DNA of 64,000 nt from Kitasatospora atroaurantiaca (GCF_007828955.1 NZ_VIVR01000001.1:5952001-6016000), one strand, 5' to 3'. Numbered from the stretch's first letter, positions 1 through 8,515 are shown. Numbers and translations are program-made. Notes: generated by a model from the letters alone, not told the origin.

Positions 1-221
1 CGCACAGGGCTCGTTGGGTTAGCTGAGCCTTAAGAGTTCCTTAGGTAATGAGTCTGCGGAACATAATCCCAGCTCAGCACCGCTTTTCCTGCTTCCGGTC
101 GTCATTGCCGGGCTGCCGGTGTTTCCGTATGCTCGCGCTCACCGTTGGTCTGAGAGCGCTCTCTGGCGCTGCCTCTCAGACGCGCCCCGCCCGAAGTCCC
201 CCACGAAACAAGGTGCATGCC
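1..221. other. Upstream region of the GH16 glucanase gene
   Basis: No gene was recognised here. The stretch carries the promoter region of the glucanase gene and a 12-bp perfect palindrome (listed separately). An AAGG at about 209-212 serves as ribosome binding site for the ATG at 222. An in-frame ATG at 48 would lengthen the protein, but the added residues look like neither a signal peptide nor a domain. Confidence 0.5.
152..163. promoter_or_regulatory. LacI-family (CebR-like) operator candidate
   Basis: The 12-bp perfect palindrome GAGAGCGCTCTC lies 58 bp before the glucanase start. The 14-bp frame TGAGAGCGCTCTCT closely resembles the TGGGAGCGCTCCCA box bound by CebR-type LacI regulators of glucan use in Streptomyces. 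Control of the two glucanase genes downstream is inferred; the regulator gene is not in this neighbourhood. Confidence 0.6.
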
Positions 222-1496
222 ATGGCTGCTCATCGTGCCCGTCGATGGTCTCTCGGCGGACTCGTCCTTCTGCTCTCGGCCGCTCTGGCCACCGCGATTG
301 TGGTGTCGGCGAGCGGCTCCGGTGTCTCGCGCGCCAGTGCCGCGGTCGGCGCGCAGACCTGGTCGGACGAGTTCGACGGCGCGGCCGGGTCCGGGCCGGA
401 TCGCGGGAGGTGGACGCTGGAGACCGGCGGTTCCGGGTACGGCAACCACGAGTTGGAGTACTACACCGACAGCACCGCCAATGCCGCGCTGGACGGCCAG
501 GGGCATCTGGTGGTCACCGCGCGAAAGAACACCGACCCGGGCCTGAACTGCTGGTACGGACCGTGCCGTTACACCTCGGCGCGGTTGAACACGGCCCGGT
601 CCTTCACCCAGGCCTACGGCCACTTCGAGGCCCGGATCAAGATTCCGCGCGGTCAGGGCGTCTGGCCGGCGTTCTGGATGCTCGGCTCGGACATCGGCAG
701 TGTGGGCTGGCCGAACAGCGGCGAGATCGACGTCATGGAGAACATCGGCAAGGAGCCGGGGACCATCCACGGCACGATCCACGGCCCCGGGTACTCCGGC
801 GCCGGCGGCCTCGGCGCCGGATACACCCTGCCCGGCGGTGCGGCCTTCGCGGACGCCTTCCACGTCTTCGCCGTCGACTGGAGCCCGAACTCGATCGCCT
901 GGTCCGTGGACGGTACGGCGTACGAGACCCGCACCCCGGCGGATGCGGGCGGCAACAAGTGGGTCTTCGACCACCCCTTCTTCCTCATCCTCAACCTGGC
1001 GGTCGGCGGCGACTGGCCCGGCACCCCGGACGGCTCCACCTCCTTCCCGCAGAGCATGACCGTGGACTACGTGCGCGCCTCGGCCTGGAACGACGCCCCC
1101 GGCCCGGGAACGGGCACGACCGGCGCGATCAAGGGGATCGGCGGGATGTGCGTGGATGTGGCCGGCGGCTCCAACGCCGACCGGACCCCGGTCCAGCTGC
1201 ACAACTGCACCGGCAACCCCGCCCAGCAGTGGACGCTCGGCGGTGACGGCACGGTGCGCGCGCTTGGCAAGTGCCTGGACGTTGCGGGCGGTTCGACCGC
1301 CGACGGGGCAGCGGTGCAGCTGTACACCTGCAACGGCACCAAGGCCCAGCAGTGGACGTACACAGCTGCCCACGACCTGACCAACACCGGTGCGAACAAG
1401 TGCCTGGACGCCACGGGCAACTCCTCCGCGGACGGCACCCGGCTGCAGACCTGGACCTGCAGCGGCGGCGCCAACCAGAAGTGGACCCTCGGCTGA
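222..1496 (+). CDS. Secreted GH16 endo-beta-1,3-glucanase with ricin-type CBM13
   Basis: 424-residue secreted enzyme predicted to cut beta-1,3-glucans (laminarin or fungal wall type). An N-terminal signal peptide (MAAHRARRWSLGGLVLLLSA, then more hydrophobic residues) is followed by a GH16 domain to about residue 290. The catalytic signature GEIDVMEN gives nucleophile Glu168, Asp170 and acid/base Glu173. A Pro/Gly/Thr linker leads to a ricin-type beta-trefoil (CBM13) with three QxW repeats (QQW, QQW, QKW) and paired cysteines. The ATG at 222 is chosen because it begins the signal peptide and has AAGG about 9 bases upstream. A second glucanase follows 79 bp downstream, so the two probably act together on beta-glucan. 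Exact linkage specificity within GH16 cannot be read from sequence alone. Confidence 0.9.
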   Translation: MAAHRARRWSLGGLVLLLSAALATAIVVSASGSGVSRASAAVGAQTWSDEFDGAAGSGPDRGRWTLETGGSGYGNHELEYYTDSTANAALDGQGHLVVTARKNTDPGLNCWYGPCRYTSARLNTARSFTQAYGHFEARIKIPRGQGVWPAFWMLGSDIGSVGWPNSGEIDVMENIGKEPGTIHGTIHGPGYSGAGGLGAGYTLPGGAAFADAFHVFAVDWSPNSIAWSVDGTAYETRTPADAGGNKWVFDHPFFLILNLAVGGDWPGTPDGSTSFPQSMTVDYVRASAWNDAPGPGTGTTGAIKGIGGMCVDVAGGSNADRTPVQLHNCTGNPAQQWTLGGDGTVRALGKCLDVAGGSTADGAAVQLYTCNGTKAQQWTYTAAHDLTNTGANKCLDATGNSSADGTRLQTWTCSGGANQKWTLG

Positions 1497-1575
1497 CCCG
1501 GCCCGATCTCCCGTGCCTGCGGCCCGCGCCCGCTCCCTGTGACCGCGACCCCTTTCGGAAGAAGGAGCACACCTC

Positions 1576-3270
1576 ATGACGCCGCGTCATCAGCGCCCCA
1601 TCACCCGCCGCAAGCTTCTCGCCGCCTCCGCGGGTGTGGCCTTCGCCGTGCCGGCGGCGGCCTGGTGGCTGCAGTCCAGTGCCAACGCCTCCACCTCGGC
1701 AACGCTCCCCCTGGACCTGGTCAACACCACCGGCAGCGACACCGTGTACGCCTATGTGCTGGGCCGCGATCCGGCGGCGGGCGGCAACTGGGCCTTCATC
1801 CAGGGCGACGGCTCCACCCTGTACCACCCGCCGTCCCCCGCGAACGACCAGACCCCGCTGGGCGTGGACTGCGCCATCGCCCTCAACGCCTCCGGCGCGG
1901 GTGCCCGTACGGTCACCATGCCGCATCTGGACAGCGGCCGGATCTACTTCTCGGTCGGTGCCAAGCTCACCTTCCTGATCAACCGCGGCGGCGGCCTGGC
2001 CCTGCCGTCGGTGAGCAACCCCTCCGACCCCAACATCAACGTCCGCCACGACTTCTGCGAATTCACCTACAACAGCGACCAGCTCTACGCCAACATCACC
2101 TTCGTCGACATGGTGTGCCTGCCCATCTCCTTCCGGCTGGAGACCTCACAGGGCACCCAGACCGTTCGCGGCCTGCCCTCCGACGGCCTGAACCGGGTCG
2201 CCGCTGCGCTGCGCGCCCAGTCGGCGGCGGACGGCAGCGACTGGAACCGGCTGATCGTCAGCAGCGGTGGCTCCGACCTGCGGGTGGTCAGTCCCAATCT
2301 GGCCATCCGCGGCAACAGTTCCCTCTTCGCCGGCTACTTCGACGACTACGTCAACAAGGTCTGGGACAAGTACCGCTCCACCGACCTGCGCATCGACACC
2401 CAGTTCACCTGGGGCACCGCCACCGGCCGGGTCTCCGGCGACCAGCTGTACTTCCCCGGCGTGGGCAGCTTCGCCAAGCCGTCCACCCTCGCGGTCTTCT
2501 CCTGCAGCGACGCGCCGTTCACCACCGGCAACGACGAGATGGGCAACCTCAGCGCCCGGCTGGCCGCCGCCCTCAACCGCACCACCTTGCTGGACAACCC
2601 GAACCAGCCCGACGGCGAGAACCCTGCCGCCTTCTACACCGCTCCCCGCACCAACCACTACGCCCGCATCCTCCACACCACCACCCCCGACGGCCTCGGC
2701 TACGCCTTCCCCTACGACGACGTCCACCCGGCGGGGGTCGACTTCGAGGGCAAGGTGCAGTCGGGAACCCCCAGCCGGTTCACCATCACCGTCGGCGGCT
2801 CGGCCGGTGGCGGGGGCGGCGGGGGCGGCAACCCCACACCCACCCCGACGGCGACGGGCGGAGGGAGCGCCTTCACCACCATCCAGGCCGAGTCGTTCAG
2901 CGCCCAGTCGGGAACCGCGGTGGAGTCCTGCTCCGACACCGGCGGCGGCCAGGACGTGGGATGGCTGGCCAACGGGGACTGGCTGAAGTACTCAGCGGTC
3001 GCCTTCGGCAACGCCGGAGCCACCCGCTTCAGCGCACGAGTCGCCTCCGGCGCCGCCGCGGGGATCAGCGGCCTGGTGGAGGTCCGACTCGGAAGCCCCA
3101 CGGCCACGCCACTCGGCAGCTTCGCCATCGCATCCACGGGCGGCTGGCAGAACTGGCGCACCGTCCCCGCGGACATCAGCAAGGTCACCGGCACCCACGA
3201 TGTCTACCTCACCTTCACCAGCGGACAGCCGGCCGACTTCGTCAACCTCAACTGGTTCACCTTCAACTAG
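1576..3270 (+). CDS. Secreted GH64 beta-1,3-glucanase with C-terminal CBM6
   Basis: 564 residues. The N-terminus has a twin-arginine type signal (TRRKLLAASAGVAFAVPAAA). Residues of about 35-400 look like the GH64, thaumatin-like fold of laminaripentaose-producing beta-1,3-glucanases (for example FCEFTYNSDQLYANITFVD and the TAPRTNHYARILH segment). A Gly8 run and a PTPTPTAT linker join it to a CBM6-like carbohydrate-binding domain starting at about residue 435 (IQAESFSAQSG, ending VNLNWFTFN). An AAGGAG at about 1562 is a strong ribosome binding site for the ATG at 1576. It sits directly downstream of the GH16 gene and is closed by a strong hairpin, so the pair is probably one glucan-degrading transcription unit. 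Confidence 0.88.
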   Translation: MTPRHQRPITRRKLLAASAGVAFAVPAAAWWLQSSANASTSATLPLDLVNTTGSDTVYAYVLGRDPAAGGNWAFIQGDGSTLYHPPSPANDQTPLGVDCAIALNASGAGARTVTMPHLDSGRIYFSVGAKLTFLINRGGGLALPSVSNPSDPNINVRHDFCEFTYNSDQLYANITFVDMVCLPISFRLETSQGTQTVRGLPSDGLNRVAAALRAQSAADGSDWNRLIVSSGGSDLRVVSPNLAIRGNSSLFAGYFDDYVNKVWDKYRSTDLRIDTQFTWGTATGRVSGDQLYFPGVGSFAKPSTLAVFSCSDAPFTTGNDEMGNLSARLAAALNRTTLLDNPNQPDGENPAAFYTAPRTNHYARILHTTTPDGLGYAFPYDDVHPAGVDFEGKVQSGTPSRFTITVGGSAGGGGGGGGNPTPTPTATGGGSAFTTIQAESFSAQSGTAVESCSDTGGGQDVGWLANGDWLKYSAVAFGNAGATRFSARVASGAAAGISGLVEVRLGSPTATPLGSFAIASTGGWQNWRTVPADISKVTGTHDVYLTFTSGQPADFVNLNWFTFN

Positions 3271-3291
3271 ACCGGACAGACCCCTGGGGGA

Positions 3292-3321
3292 GGGGCCGAC
3301 GACGTCACTGTCGTCGGCCCC
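3292..3321 (+). terminator. Strong hairpin terminator after the GH64 gene
   Basis: Perfect 12-bp stem (GGGGCCGACGAC pairing with GTCGTCGGCCCC) around a 6-base loop, starting 21 bases after the GH64 stop codon. There is no U-run, which is usual for actinomycete terminators. Confidence 0.85.
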
Positions 3322-3509
3322 TCTCGGCTGCCAGGAGAGCGCAGCCGACGGGGCATGGAGCCTGACTCGCCGGACGCGACCGCATCGGTGCCCATGGCCT
3401 TGACCGGAGCGATGCCCGCCCCGGCCGCCGGGTGGGCGCCGAGCGCCTGCTTGACCGGGGTGTGCCGATGCGGCGGGAAACCTCGGCGCTCAGGCGGGTC
3501 CGCGTGAGT

Positions 3510-3522
3510 GGCCAAAATGGCC
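3510..3522. promoter_or_regulatory. Short palindrome upstream of gap
   Basis: GGCCAAAATGGCC (5-bp arms, 3-base centre) lies 43 bp before the GAPDH start and could be a regulator site. Short GC arms of this kind also occur by chance. Confidence 0.25.
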
Positions 3523-3565
3523 GAAAGCTAACATGTGAACATCGCCTAGCTCGAAAGATGGACCT

Positions 3566-5011
3566 GTGACTGTCAACGAGGACGTGTTCACGAACTGGAA
3601 GACCCGCGAGGAGATCGCGGAGTCGATGATCCCGATCATCGGGAGACTGCATCGGGAGAGGGACGTCACGGTCCTGCTGCACAGCCGCTCCTTGGTCAAC
3701 AAGTCGGTGGTCAGCATCCTCAAGACGCACCGGTTCGCCCGCCAGATCGACGGCGAGGAGCTGTCGGTCACCGAGACGCTGCCGTTCCTGCAGGCTCTCA
3801 CCGTGCTCGATCTCGGCCCTTCCCAGATCGACATCGGCATGCTCGCGGCCACGTACAAGACCGACGCCCGCGGCCTCTCGGTGGAGGAATTCACCGCGGA
3901 GGCGGTCATCGGCGCCACGGGCGCCAACAAGCTGGACCGCCGCGAGCCGCGCGATGTCGTCCTGTACGGGTTCGGCCGCATCGGCCGCCTCATCGCCCGC
4001 CTGCTCATCGAGAAGGCGGGATCCGGCAACGGTCTGCGGCTGCGCGCCATCGTCGTCCGCAACAGCGGCAGCGAGGACCTCGTCAGGCGCGCCTCGCTGC
4101 TGCGCCGTGACTCGATCCACGGCCAGTTCCAGGGCACGATCACCGTCGACGAGGCGAACAACAAGATCATCGCCAATGGCAGCGAGATCAAGGTGATCTA
4201 CTCGGATGACCCGACGTCGGTGGACTACACGGCGTACGGCATCAACGACGCCATCCTCATCGACAACACCGGCAGGTGGCGCGACCGCGAGGGCCTGTCG
4301 AAGCACCTCCGCCCCGGTATCGCCAAGGTGGTCCTGACCGCGCCGGGCAAGGGCGACGTCCCCAACATCGTCCACGGCGTCAACCACGACATGATCAAGC
4401 CGGACGAGCAGATCCTGTCCTGCGCGTCCTGCACCACCAACGCGATCGTCCCGCCGCTGAAGGCGATGGCGGACGAGTACGGCGTCCTGCGCGGCCACGT
4501 GGAGACCGTCCACTCGTTCACCAACGACCAGAACCTGCTGGACAACTACCACAGCTCCGACCGTCGCGGCCGCTCGGCGGCGCTGAACATGGTCATCACC
4601 GAGACCGGTGCCGCCTCGGCCGTCGCCAAGGCGCTGCCCGACCTCAAGGCGAAGATCACCGGCAGCTCGATCCGCGTCCCGGTGCCGGATGTCTCGATCG
4701 CGATCCTCAACCTGCAGCTCGAGCGTGAGACCACCCGCGAGGAGGTCCTCGACTACCTCCGCAACGTGTCGCTGACCTCGCCGCTCAAGCGCCAGATCGA
4801 CTTCATCAGCGCTCCCGACGCGGTCTCGAGCGACTTCATCGGCTCGCGCCACGCCTCGATCGTCGATGCCGGTGCGACCAAGGTCGAGGGCGACAACGCG
4901 ATCCTCTACCTGTGGTACGACAACGAGTTCGGCTACTCCTGCCAGGTCATCCGCGTCGTCCAGCACGTCTCCGGCGTGGAGTACCCGACCTACCCGGCCC
5001 CGGCGGTCTGA
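3566..5011 (+). CDS. gap: Glyceraldehyde-3-phosphate dehydrogenase, long actinobacterial form
   Basis: 481 residues, against about 335 for classical GAPDH. It is expected to oxidise glyceraldehyde-3-phosphate to 1,3-bisphosphoglycerate with NAD(P). The first 130 or so residues are an extra N-terminal region with no obvious known fold. The Rossmann motif (YGFGRIGRL) and catalytic domain follow, with the ASCTTN signature holding catalytic Cys289. Such long GAPDH paralogues occur in Streptomyces beside a classical glycolytic enzyme, so a special metabolic role is likely. The start is GTG; the next in-frame ATG would delete part of the extension. The gene stands alone, without operon partners. 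A long open frame covering this gene on the other strand is a codon-bias artefact. Confidence 0.92.
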   Translation: MTVNEDVFTNWKTREEIAESMIPIIGRLHRERDVTVLLHSRSLVNKSVVSILKTHRFARQIDGEELSVTETLPFLQALTVLDLGPSQIDIGMLAATYKTDARGLSVEEFTAEAVIGATGANKLDRREPRDVVLYGFGRIGRLIARLLIEKAGSGNGLRLRAIVVRNSGSEDLVRRASLLRRDSIHGQFQGTITVDEANNKIIANGSEIKVIYSDDPTSVDYTAYGINDAILIDNTGRWRDREGLSKHLRPGIAKVVLTAPGKGDVPNIVHGVNHDMIKPDEQILSCASCTTNAIVPPLKAMADEYGVLRGHVETVHSFTNDQNLLDNYHSSDRRGRSAALNMVITETGAASAVAKALPDLKAKITGSSIRVPVPDVSIAILNLQLERETTREEVLDYLRNVSLTSPLKRQIDFISAPDAVSSDFIGSRHASIVDAGATKVEGDNAILYLWYDNEFGYSCQVIRVVQHVSGVEYPTYPAPAV

Positions 5012-5295
5012 TCTCGGCGGACGGTCCGATCCTGCGTCCTGGCGGGTGAGGCGGTGGTGGGGCGGCAATCGATCCCGATGGGCTTCTGGTTGCCGTCCCA
5101 CCGCCACCCGCTGACCCTGCGCTTGCCGAAACCCCACCCGCGGCGCTGAGCCGCCCGACGGGTACATCGCCTCGGCAGATGCCGTGCCGGCCACAATCGC
5201 ATGGCGAGAGGGGCATCCGGTGGGGCGGCAGACCATGTCATCGCACAGTCTGACCGCCCAACCCAGCGAGGCTTTCCGGTTGTCGCGCTGACGCG
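5012..5295. other. Intergenic stretch without a recognised gene
   Basis: 284 bases between gap and the acetyltransferase gene. Short frames exist on both strands, but none has a ribosome binding site or a recognisable product. It may be degenerate coding DNA, since gene fragments lie just beyond. Confidence 0.4.
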
Positions 5296-5886
5296 CTAAA
5301 GATCGCCCTGGATGAGGGCGTGCAGGTGCTGGTCGTGCCATCCGTCTGCGTGCAGCAGTGCGCTGCGCATGGTGCCCTCGAGGGAGTATCCGGCCTTGGC
5401 TGCTACTCGGCAGGATGCCGGGTTGGCCACCGAGTGGCACAGCCGCAGGCGGTGCAGGCCGAGATCCTCCAGGGCCCACCGGCTGACGCGCTTCAGGGCC
5501 TCGACCACGACGCCACCGCCGCGTGCTGCGGGCAGGATCCAGTAGACGATCTCGGCGCTGCCGTCCTTGAGGTCGATGTCGCCCCACCCGATGAGACCCA
5601 TGGCCTCGCCGCCGCCCGGTCGTGCGATGGCCCAGATTGCGCTCTGTTCGGCCTGCCAGCGCTCGTGCATGCGCTCGATCCTCCCGCGAGCGTCCTCCGG
5701 TGACTCCACAACCAGGAGGTTCCATAGGCGAATTGCCGGATCCTGGCCGGCGGCCACCAGGACGTCCGCGTCGCTGAGCTGCCAGGGACGCAGCTCCAGG
5801 CCGCCGGGAAGGTCGAGCACCGGCTGTGGGTTCCGGGCCATCCGGCCTGCGGGGACGACTGGAGCTATGGGCGAGTTGGAGATCAT
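5296..5886 (-). CDS. GNAT-family N-acetyltransferase (RimJ/RimL-like)
   Basis: 196-residue acetyltransferase of the RimJ/RimL branch. The sequence LELRPWQLSDADVLVAAGQD begins the fold, WAIARPGGGEAMGLIGWGDI forms the central strands, and LHRLRLCHSVANPASCRVA followed by AGYSLEGTMRSA is the acetyl-CoA-binding and C-terminal part. The acceptor substrate is unknown. The ATG at 5886 overlaps the stop codon of the upstream SUKH remnant (ATGA), suggesting translational coupling to that formerly intact gene. An internal ATG at 5841 (MARNPQPVLDL) starts nearer to the domain and is an alternative; neither start has a clear ribosome binding site. Confidence 0.8.
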   Translation of the reverse strand: MISNSPIAPVVPAGRMARNPQPVLDLPGGLELRPWQLSDADVLVAAGQDPAIRLWNLLVVESPEDARGRIERMHERWQAEQSAIWAIARPGGGEAMGLIGWGDIDLKDGSAEIVYWILPAARGGGVVVEALKRVSRWALEDLGLHRLRLCHSVANPASCRVAAKAGYSLEGTMRSALLHADGWHDQHLHALIQGDL

Positions 5887-6289
5887 TGCGGCATCGTGCC
5901 ACAGGCTTCAGGTGTACGAAATCCGTTATCCCGTGCGCCGAACCGGTGAGAAGGGGCGCCGGTGCCAGGTCTGCGTACGGGGCCGGTCTGGACGGACTCG
6001 CCGAAGGGGCAGAAGTCGTGGGGCGAGGTCGGGAACTCGTCGGAGAGGATCTCGGAGCGGACGGCCCCGGTGAGGCCGGACAGCAGAAATTGTCCGAAGC
6101 TCATGTCGAGGTGTTCCCACCGTTCGCCGCGGGCTTCGTTGATCATGACGGTCCAGCCGCCGGGGTCCTGTTCAGGCCGCGCCAACCAGTAGAGGAACTC
6201 TCCGTTGTCGGTCGATGCCCATGGGATGAGGCGGGCACCGGGGTCTTCGACCTCGCTCGGCTTCTCCTCTCCACCGCCGACGGATACGG
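5883..6289 (-). pseudogene. C-terminal remnant of a SMI1/KNR4 (SUKH) family protein
   Basis: Reading the minus strand from about 6275 gives LIPWASTDNGEFLYWLARP, then WTVMINEARGERWEHLDMSF and a C-terminal tail ending at 5883. This matches the second half of SUKH/SMI1-KNR4 proteins, a family that includes immunity proteins of polymorphic toxins. The N-terminal half is missing. The frame passes into DNA that, on the other strand, encodes a cupin lacking its own N-terminus. No convincing start codon with ribosome binding site exists; TTG at 6185 lies inside the conserved region. This is a 5'-truncated gene, with its stop overlapping the downstream acetyltransferase start. Confidence 0.7.
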
Positions 6290-6583
6290 GTGAACGTGGT
6301 GCGCTTCTCGCCCGGTGCCCGCACCGCCTGGCACTGCCACGCGGTCGGGCAGACCCTGCAGGTCACCGAGGGCTTCGGGCTGGTCCAGTCCCGCGGTGGC
6401 GAGGTGATCGTGATGCGACCGGGCGACACCGTCCACACCCCGCCGGGCGAGTGGCACTGGCACGGTGCAGCACCCGACCACTTCATGACCCACCTCGCCA
6501 TGTGGGAGGGCCCCGGCGAAGGAGGCGGCCCCGAGTCCGAGTGGGGCGACCACGTCACCGACGAGGAATACCGCACGAGGTAA
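6290..6583 (+). pseudogene. 5'-truncated cupin-domain protein
   Basis: 97 residues covering most of a cupin barrel: VRFSPGARTAWHCHAVGQTL contains the first metal-ligand histidines, VIVMRPGDTVHTPPGEWHWH the second motif, and FMTHLAMWEG the end. Relatives of this mandelonitrile-lyase-like or carboxymuconolactone-decarboxylase-associated cupin type usually have about 35 more N-terminal residues before VRFSPGARTAWH. Those are missing, and translation could only begin at a GTG at 6290 with no ribosome binding site. The break coincides with the break in the divergent SUKH gene, so one deletion probably removed both 5' ends and their shared promoter region. Confidence 0.65.
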
Positions 6584-6630
6584 GCGGAACACCACCAGGC
6601 CGTCAGGCCTTACCGTCCAGAAGGTATACG

Positions 6631-6693
6631 GTGCTCGGTCTCGAACTCGTCGTGGTCCTGGGCATGGCGGTACTGGTGGGCACCCTTGCCGGG
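6631..6693 (+). pseudogene. N-terminal fragment of a cation/proton antiporter
   Basis: A GTG at 6631, preceded by AGAAGG with good spacing, opens a frame reading VLGLELVVVLGMAVLVGTLA. This resembles the first transmembrane helix of CPA-type Na+/H+ antiporters. After about 21 codons the similarity stops and the frame runs antisense into the 3' end of the WXG100-like gene. I read it as the leftover start of a deleted transporter gene. The evidence is one short hydrophobic segment plus a good ribosome binding site. Confidence 0.4.
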
Positions 6694-6714
6694 AACGACC
6701 TGTCCGCCCGCGGG

Positions 6715-8187
6715 TCAGGTGTCCGGGGTGACGTCGTCGCGAGAGGGTGCGGCACGGAGCTCGACGGGGTCTTCGGAGGGGGCCTCCTCACGGGGGCGGA
6801 GAGTGTTGCGCTGCTGTGCAGACTGTCCGGTGGTTCCCTGACCCTGCTGCCCGTCACCGGCCGCCTGGCCGTACGGGGCCTGGCCGTACGGGGCCGGATC
6901 GGGCCCTCCCGGCGTCTGGGCCATCGCCGGCCGACCGAGGCCGGTCGGTTCCGTTCCCTGGTGGCCGGCGACGAATCCGGGAGTGCTCCTCGGCGCGGGC
7001 TGGGTGCTCCCGTGGTGAGTGGAGAAGGGATGTGGGCCCGCCTGCTGGGCCCGTGGCTGCTGGGGCGAGGTGCCGGTGGGACGGGCTTCTGCCGAGGGCT
7101 GGTCCGGCGCGAGCAGACCAGGGGCCCGGCTCGTCCTCGCGCCGCGCGAGGCCGGGGAGCCGGCTGCGTTGGGGAGGTGTGCGCCGCCCGTCGCGGCGCC
7201 GATGCCGGCGCGGTCGAACCCGGGGCGGGGTCCGTCGTCCGCGGCCGGGGAGGAGTGTCGCGGGTTGCCTGCGGTCACGTTGCTCACCCCACCCGCGAGC
7301 TTGAGCGGGCTGAGCGAGGACAGGGACTTCTTCTCGGTCAGGATGCCGTGCAGCTGCTTGGTGTGCGAGTCCTCGTTCTCGGTGAGGTTGCGGGCCACCT
7401 GGTCCATCCGGTCGGCGGTGCCCCGGAACGAGCCGAGCAGCCGCTTGAGCACCTCCATACCGATGCTGGTGGCGATCTGTTCGGCGGCGGCGATCACCAG
7501 CTTGCCGAACATGTCTCCGGGTCGGCCCACGTCCAGGCCTTCGACGATCTGCCGGAACGAGTTGCCGTGGGAGTCGATGTCGTCGGCGTGACGCCGGAGT
7601 TCGACAGCGCAGGACGCCAACTTCTCCAGGTCCACCCCGAAACCGGGGCTGTTCGAGGGCCCCGACACTCCGGCGGTCAGGTCCTTGACCACGGTCTCCA
7701 CCAGATCGCCCACCGGCTGGGCCAGCGCCTGCCCGAGCGCGGACACCGCCTCCTCCAGAATGCTGGAGACGATCTGTTTGCCGGCCGCGATGATGGCCGC
7801 GGTGCTCCATGGGCCGGTTGCCGAGGCGGCTGCCAACTCGCCTTGAGTCAGCACCAGTTGGGTCAGCGTGGCGCCCTTGCAGCCCTCGATGACCAGCGCC
7901 GCCGCGTTGAGCGCGGTCGCGGTGGCCCCGCAGGCATCGACCACCATGCGAGAGTACTTCGAGATGGTGCCCCACAACTCGGCCAGTTTGTCGGCGGAAT
8001 CGCCGTGATAGGCCTCCCTCAGCGTGGTGAGAGCCTTGTCGGCGGCCATCTGGACGGAGTCGATCGTCGAGGCCAGCTTCCTGAGCTCGTCCGCAAGCCT
8101 GACGACCTCGTCCTCGTTCGCCTGCGGCCAGTCCACCCCGAGGATGTTGAGTACGGTGTCGAGTCCCGGTGGTAGCTCCAGTGCCAT
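6715..8187 (-). CDS. WXG100-like protein with proline/glutamine-rich C-terminus
   Basis: 490 residues. Residues 1-180 form a WXG100-like, ESX-type helical domain (MALELPPGLDTVLNILGVDW at the start, LWG near residue 70), the trafficking module of type VII-exported polymorphic toxins. Helices continue to about residue 290. The rest is low-complexity Pro/Gly/Gln/Ala sequence with PYGQA repeats and no recognisable toxin domain. The N-terminus is clearly paralogous to the WXG100-like protein of the RHS operon at 36856-37581. No immunity gene follows; fragments of other genes flank it on both sides. It could be a truncated effector whose toxin end was lost, or a structural secretion substrate. A GGGGGAAGC lies just before the ATG. 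Confidence 0.75.
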   Translation of the reverse strand: MALELPPGLDTVLNILGVDWPQANEDEVVRLADELRKLASTIDSVQMAADKALTTLREAYHGDSADKLAELWGTISKYSRMVVDACGATATALNAAALVIEGCKGATLTQLVLTQGELAAASATGPWSTAAIIAAGKQIVSSILEEAVSALGQALAQPVGDLVETVVKDLTAGVSGPSNSPGFGVDLEKLASCAVELRRHADDIDSHGNSFRQIVEGLDVGRPGDMFGKLVIAAAEQIATSIGMEVLKRLLGSFRGTADRMDQVARNLTENEDSHTKQLHGILTEKKSLSSLSPLKLAGGVSNVTAGNPRHSSPAADDGPRPGFDRAGIGAATGGAHLPNAAGSPASRGARTSRAPGLLAPDQPSAEARPTGTSPQQPRAQQAGPHPFSTHHGSTQPAPRSTPGFVAGHQGTEPTGLGRPAMAQTPGGPDPAPYGQAPYGQAAGDGQQGQGTTGQSAQQRNTLRPREEAPSEDPVELRAAPSRDDVTPDT

Positions 8188-8224
8188 GCTTCCCCCAAAG
8201 CTGTTGTGTAGTCGAGCGCACAGG

Positions 8225-8239
8225 TGGAACGACGTTCCA
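8225..8239. promoter_or_regulatory. Palindrome upstream of the WXG100-like gene
   Basis: TGGAACGACGTTCCA has 7-bp perfect arms around one base and lies 38 bp upstream of the WXG100-like start. The spacing suits an operator. Confidence 0.35.
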
Positions 8240-8263
8240 GAAACCGCCTCTGAAGCGCGCAGG

Positions 8264-8515
8264 CTAGAGCGCGCAGTAGGCGCTCACTGCGGCTTTGCCG
8301 GAGTCGAGGTCGCCGACTCCCGCGTGCACGTACCGGGTGGTGTCGCCTTGGCGCACCAGGCCGACCACGCCCGGGTACCCGTCCGAGACCCCCTGCTTGG
8401 CCCCGGCCTGCAGGATATCCGCCGGGGCCGTGGCTGCTGCGTTCGCCGGGCCCACAGCGGTCAGGGCGGCAAGGCCTATCGCCGCTCCGACGGTGGTCAG
8501 GCGCAGGGACTTCAT
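8264..8515 (-). pseudogene. N-terminal fragment of a secreted beta-lactamase/D-Ala-D-Ala carboxypeptidase family protein
   Basis: 83 residues: a Sec signal peptide (MKSLRLTTVGAAIGLAALTA, cleavage near ANAA), then DILQAGAKQGVSDGYPGVVG and HAGVGDLDSGKAA. This is the start of the class C beta-lactamase-like serine hydrolase fold. Full-length relatives have about 380-400 residues, and the SxxK catalytic motif should follow directly after this point. Instead there are seven unrelated residues and a stop. The gene is therefore a 3'-truncated remnant that still has its start, and it could at most secrete a short inactive peptide. Confidence 0.7.

Noticed and set aside
3305..5902. Very long minus-strand open frame (865 codons) opposite gap
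   Set aside because: It is antisense to an unmistakable GAPDH gene and its Arg/Asp/Val-rich product is typical of the mirror frame in high-GC DNA. It has no domain and no ribosome binding site.
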